A stretch of DNA of 45,731 bases. It comes from Rhodothermales bacterium (GTDB lineage: Bacteria > Bacteroidota > Rhodothermia > Rhodothermales > UBA10348). The first letter of the stretch is position 1, and each line of letters starts with the position of its first letter. The position numbers and the translations under genes were made by a program. Of the stretch, positions 44,827 through 45,731 are shown piece after piece. Location of the stretch: NCBI GenBank assembly GCA_017859335.1, contig JAFMNH010000006.1, positions 1 through 45,731 on the forward strand. The letters run 5' to 3'. The notes below the pieces were generated by a model that was not told the origin of the DNA, ran no database searches, and saw only the letters and a program-made list of their open reading frames with translations.

Positions 44827-45731
44827 CTAGAGATACCCCGCGGCCACGCGTTCGGCCAGATCGGCCACAGCAGGACCATTTCGATTGGTCAGGATGACCA
44901 CGGTCAGCTCTGCGTCCGGATACCGGTGGATGACCGTGCGGAACCCTCGCGTGCTGCCTGTATGGCCGTAGCGCAGATGCCCCTGGTGGGTGTCGATACG
45001 CCACCCGAAGCCGTAGTCTGACAGCCCCGGTGTGAACACGAGCGTCATCAGGGAGTCGCTGACCAGTCCGTCGCCGTAGAGCGCCTGATCCCAGCGGTAG
45101 AGGTCATTGAGCGACGAGTAGATCCCACCATCGCCCAGCACAGCGCTGGTCTGGCTCTGGTCGCTGAAACCCACCTCGTCCCCTTCGACGGAATATCCGA
45201 AAGCACGGTTGGCCACCTCGTTCACGCCATCGATGAAGGCTACGCTCCCGTCCATTCCCAGCGGTTCGAAGATGCGGGTCCGCAGGAAGTCGGGAAACGA
45301 ATGTCCCGATTTCGCCTCGATGATCAGCGCTAAAAGGGCATAGCCGGTGTTGGAGTATCGATAGTCCGTACCCGGGGGGAAATACAGGCTGTCCGTGCCT
45401 GTAATGAAGGTCAGGACGTCGGCATCGCGTACCTGTCCTTCGAATCCGTCGGGAATCAGGGATTCATAGTCCAACAAGCCGGATTGATGCTGGATGAGAT
45501 GGCGGACGGAAACGCCAGAGGCCACATCAGGCATGCCGGCAAGAATATCCCGGACCTTCTCGTCCAGTCCCACTGCCCCCTCGTCCACGAGCATGGCCAC
45601 GGCCATGGCAGTAAACTGCTTGGTTACGGATGCCAGTCGGAAGTTGGTGGCCACAGAGACCGGTATCCCCGCTTCCAGGTTTGCCATGCCATACGCGTCG
45701 GCGCGCTCGATTTCGCCCTTGCGGATGACCA
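44827..45731 (-). CDS. Class C beta-lactamase-like serine hydrolase (5' end truncated by window edge)
   Basis: LASVTKQFTAMAVAMLVDEG (SxxK), YRYSNTGYALLALIIE (YxN), LRYGHTGSTRGFRT; the frame stays open upstream of the track ATG (VIRKGEIERADAYGMANLEAG) to the edge. Confidence 0.9.
   Translation of the reverse strand, partial: VIRKGEIERADAYGMANLEAGIPVSVATNFRLASVTKQFTAMAVAMLVDEGAVGLDEKVRDILAGMPDVASGVSVRHLIQHQSGLLDYESLIPDGFEGQVRDADVLTFITGTDSLYFPPGTDYRYSNTGYALLALIIEAKSGHSFPDFLRTRIFEPLGMDGSVAFIDGVNEVANRAFGYSVEGDEVGFSDQSQTSAVLGDGGIYSSLNDLYRWDQALYGDGLVSDSLMTLVFTPGLSDYGFGWRIDTHQGHLRYGHTGSTRGFRTVIHRYPDAELTVVILTNRNGPAVADLAERVAAGYL

Noticed and set aside
1-45731. Prophage, transposon or integron
   Set aside because: No transposase, integrase, structural phage gene, tRNA attachment site or terminal inverted repeats were recognised; gene content looks chromosomal.

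Overview
GC-rich 45.7 kb chromosomal window, probably from a Rhodothermota/Bacteroidota-type bacterium. That assignment is an inference from three type-IX-secretion-like C-terminal 'NYPNPFNP' sorting domains. I saw no tRNA, rRNA, CRISPR array, phage or transposase. From left to right: (i) an edge-truncated minus-strand CheB-like methylesterase that is missing from the ORF track and has an atypical catalytic Ser motif; (ii) an envelope/stress block with a giant NdvB-type cyclic beta-1,2-glucan synthase (GT84-GH94), a NarL-type response regulator, a PAS histidine kinase, Hsp20 and a baeRF-like protein; (iii) two very large secreted repeat proteins, one with two N-terminal cohesin-like domains and the adjacent one with ELWxxDGT repeats, a tandem Ig/cadherin-like stalk and a dockerin, followed by a third secreted protein with a duplicated unnamed domain; (iv) metabolic and transport genes: DUF5009/HGSNAT-like, amidohydrolase, DUF1080, methyltransferase, a TetR-C-like protein with no HTH plus ABC1/UbiB kinase, ChrA, SbtA-SbtB plus an SSS symporter, a 5'-truncated VOC remnant plus MhqO/MhqD-like genes, metallophosphoesterase, DUF305 plus LVIVD lipoproteins, ATP-grasp, RidA and an edge-truncated serine hydrolase. 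The strongest candidate for an undescribed system is the adjacent cohesin/dockerin T9SS surface-protein pair. All family calls were made by eye from motifs; no searches were run.
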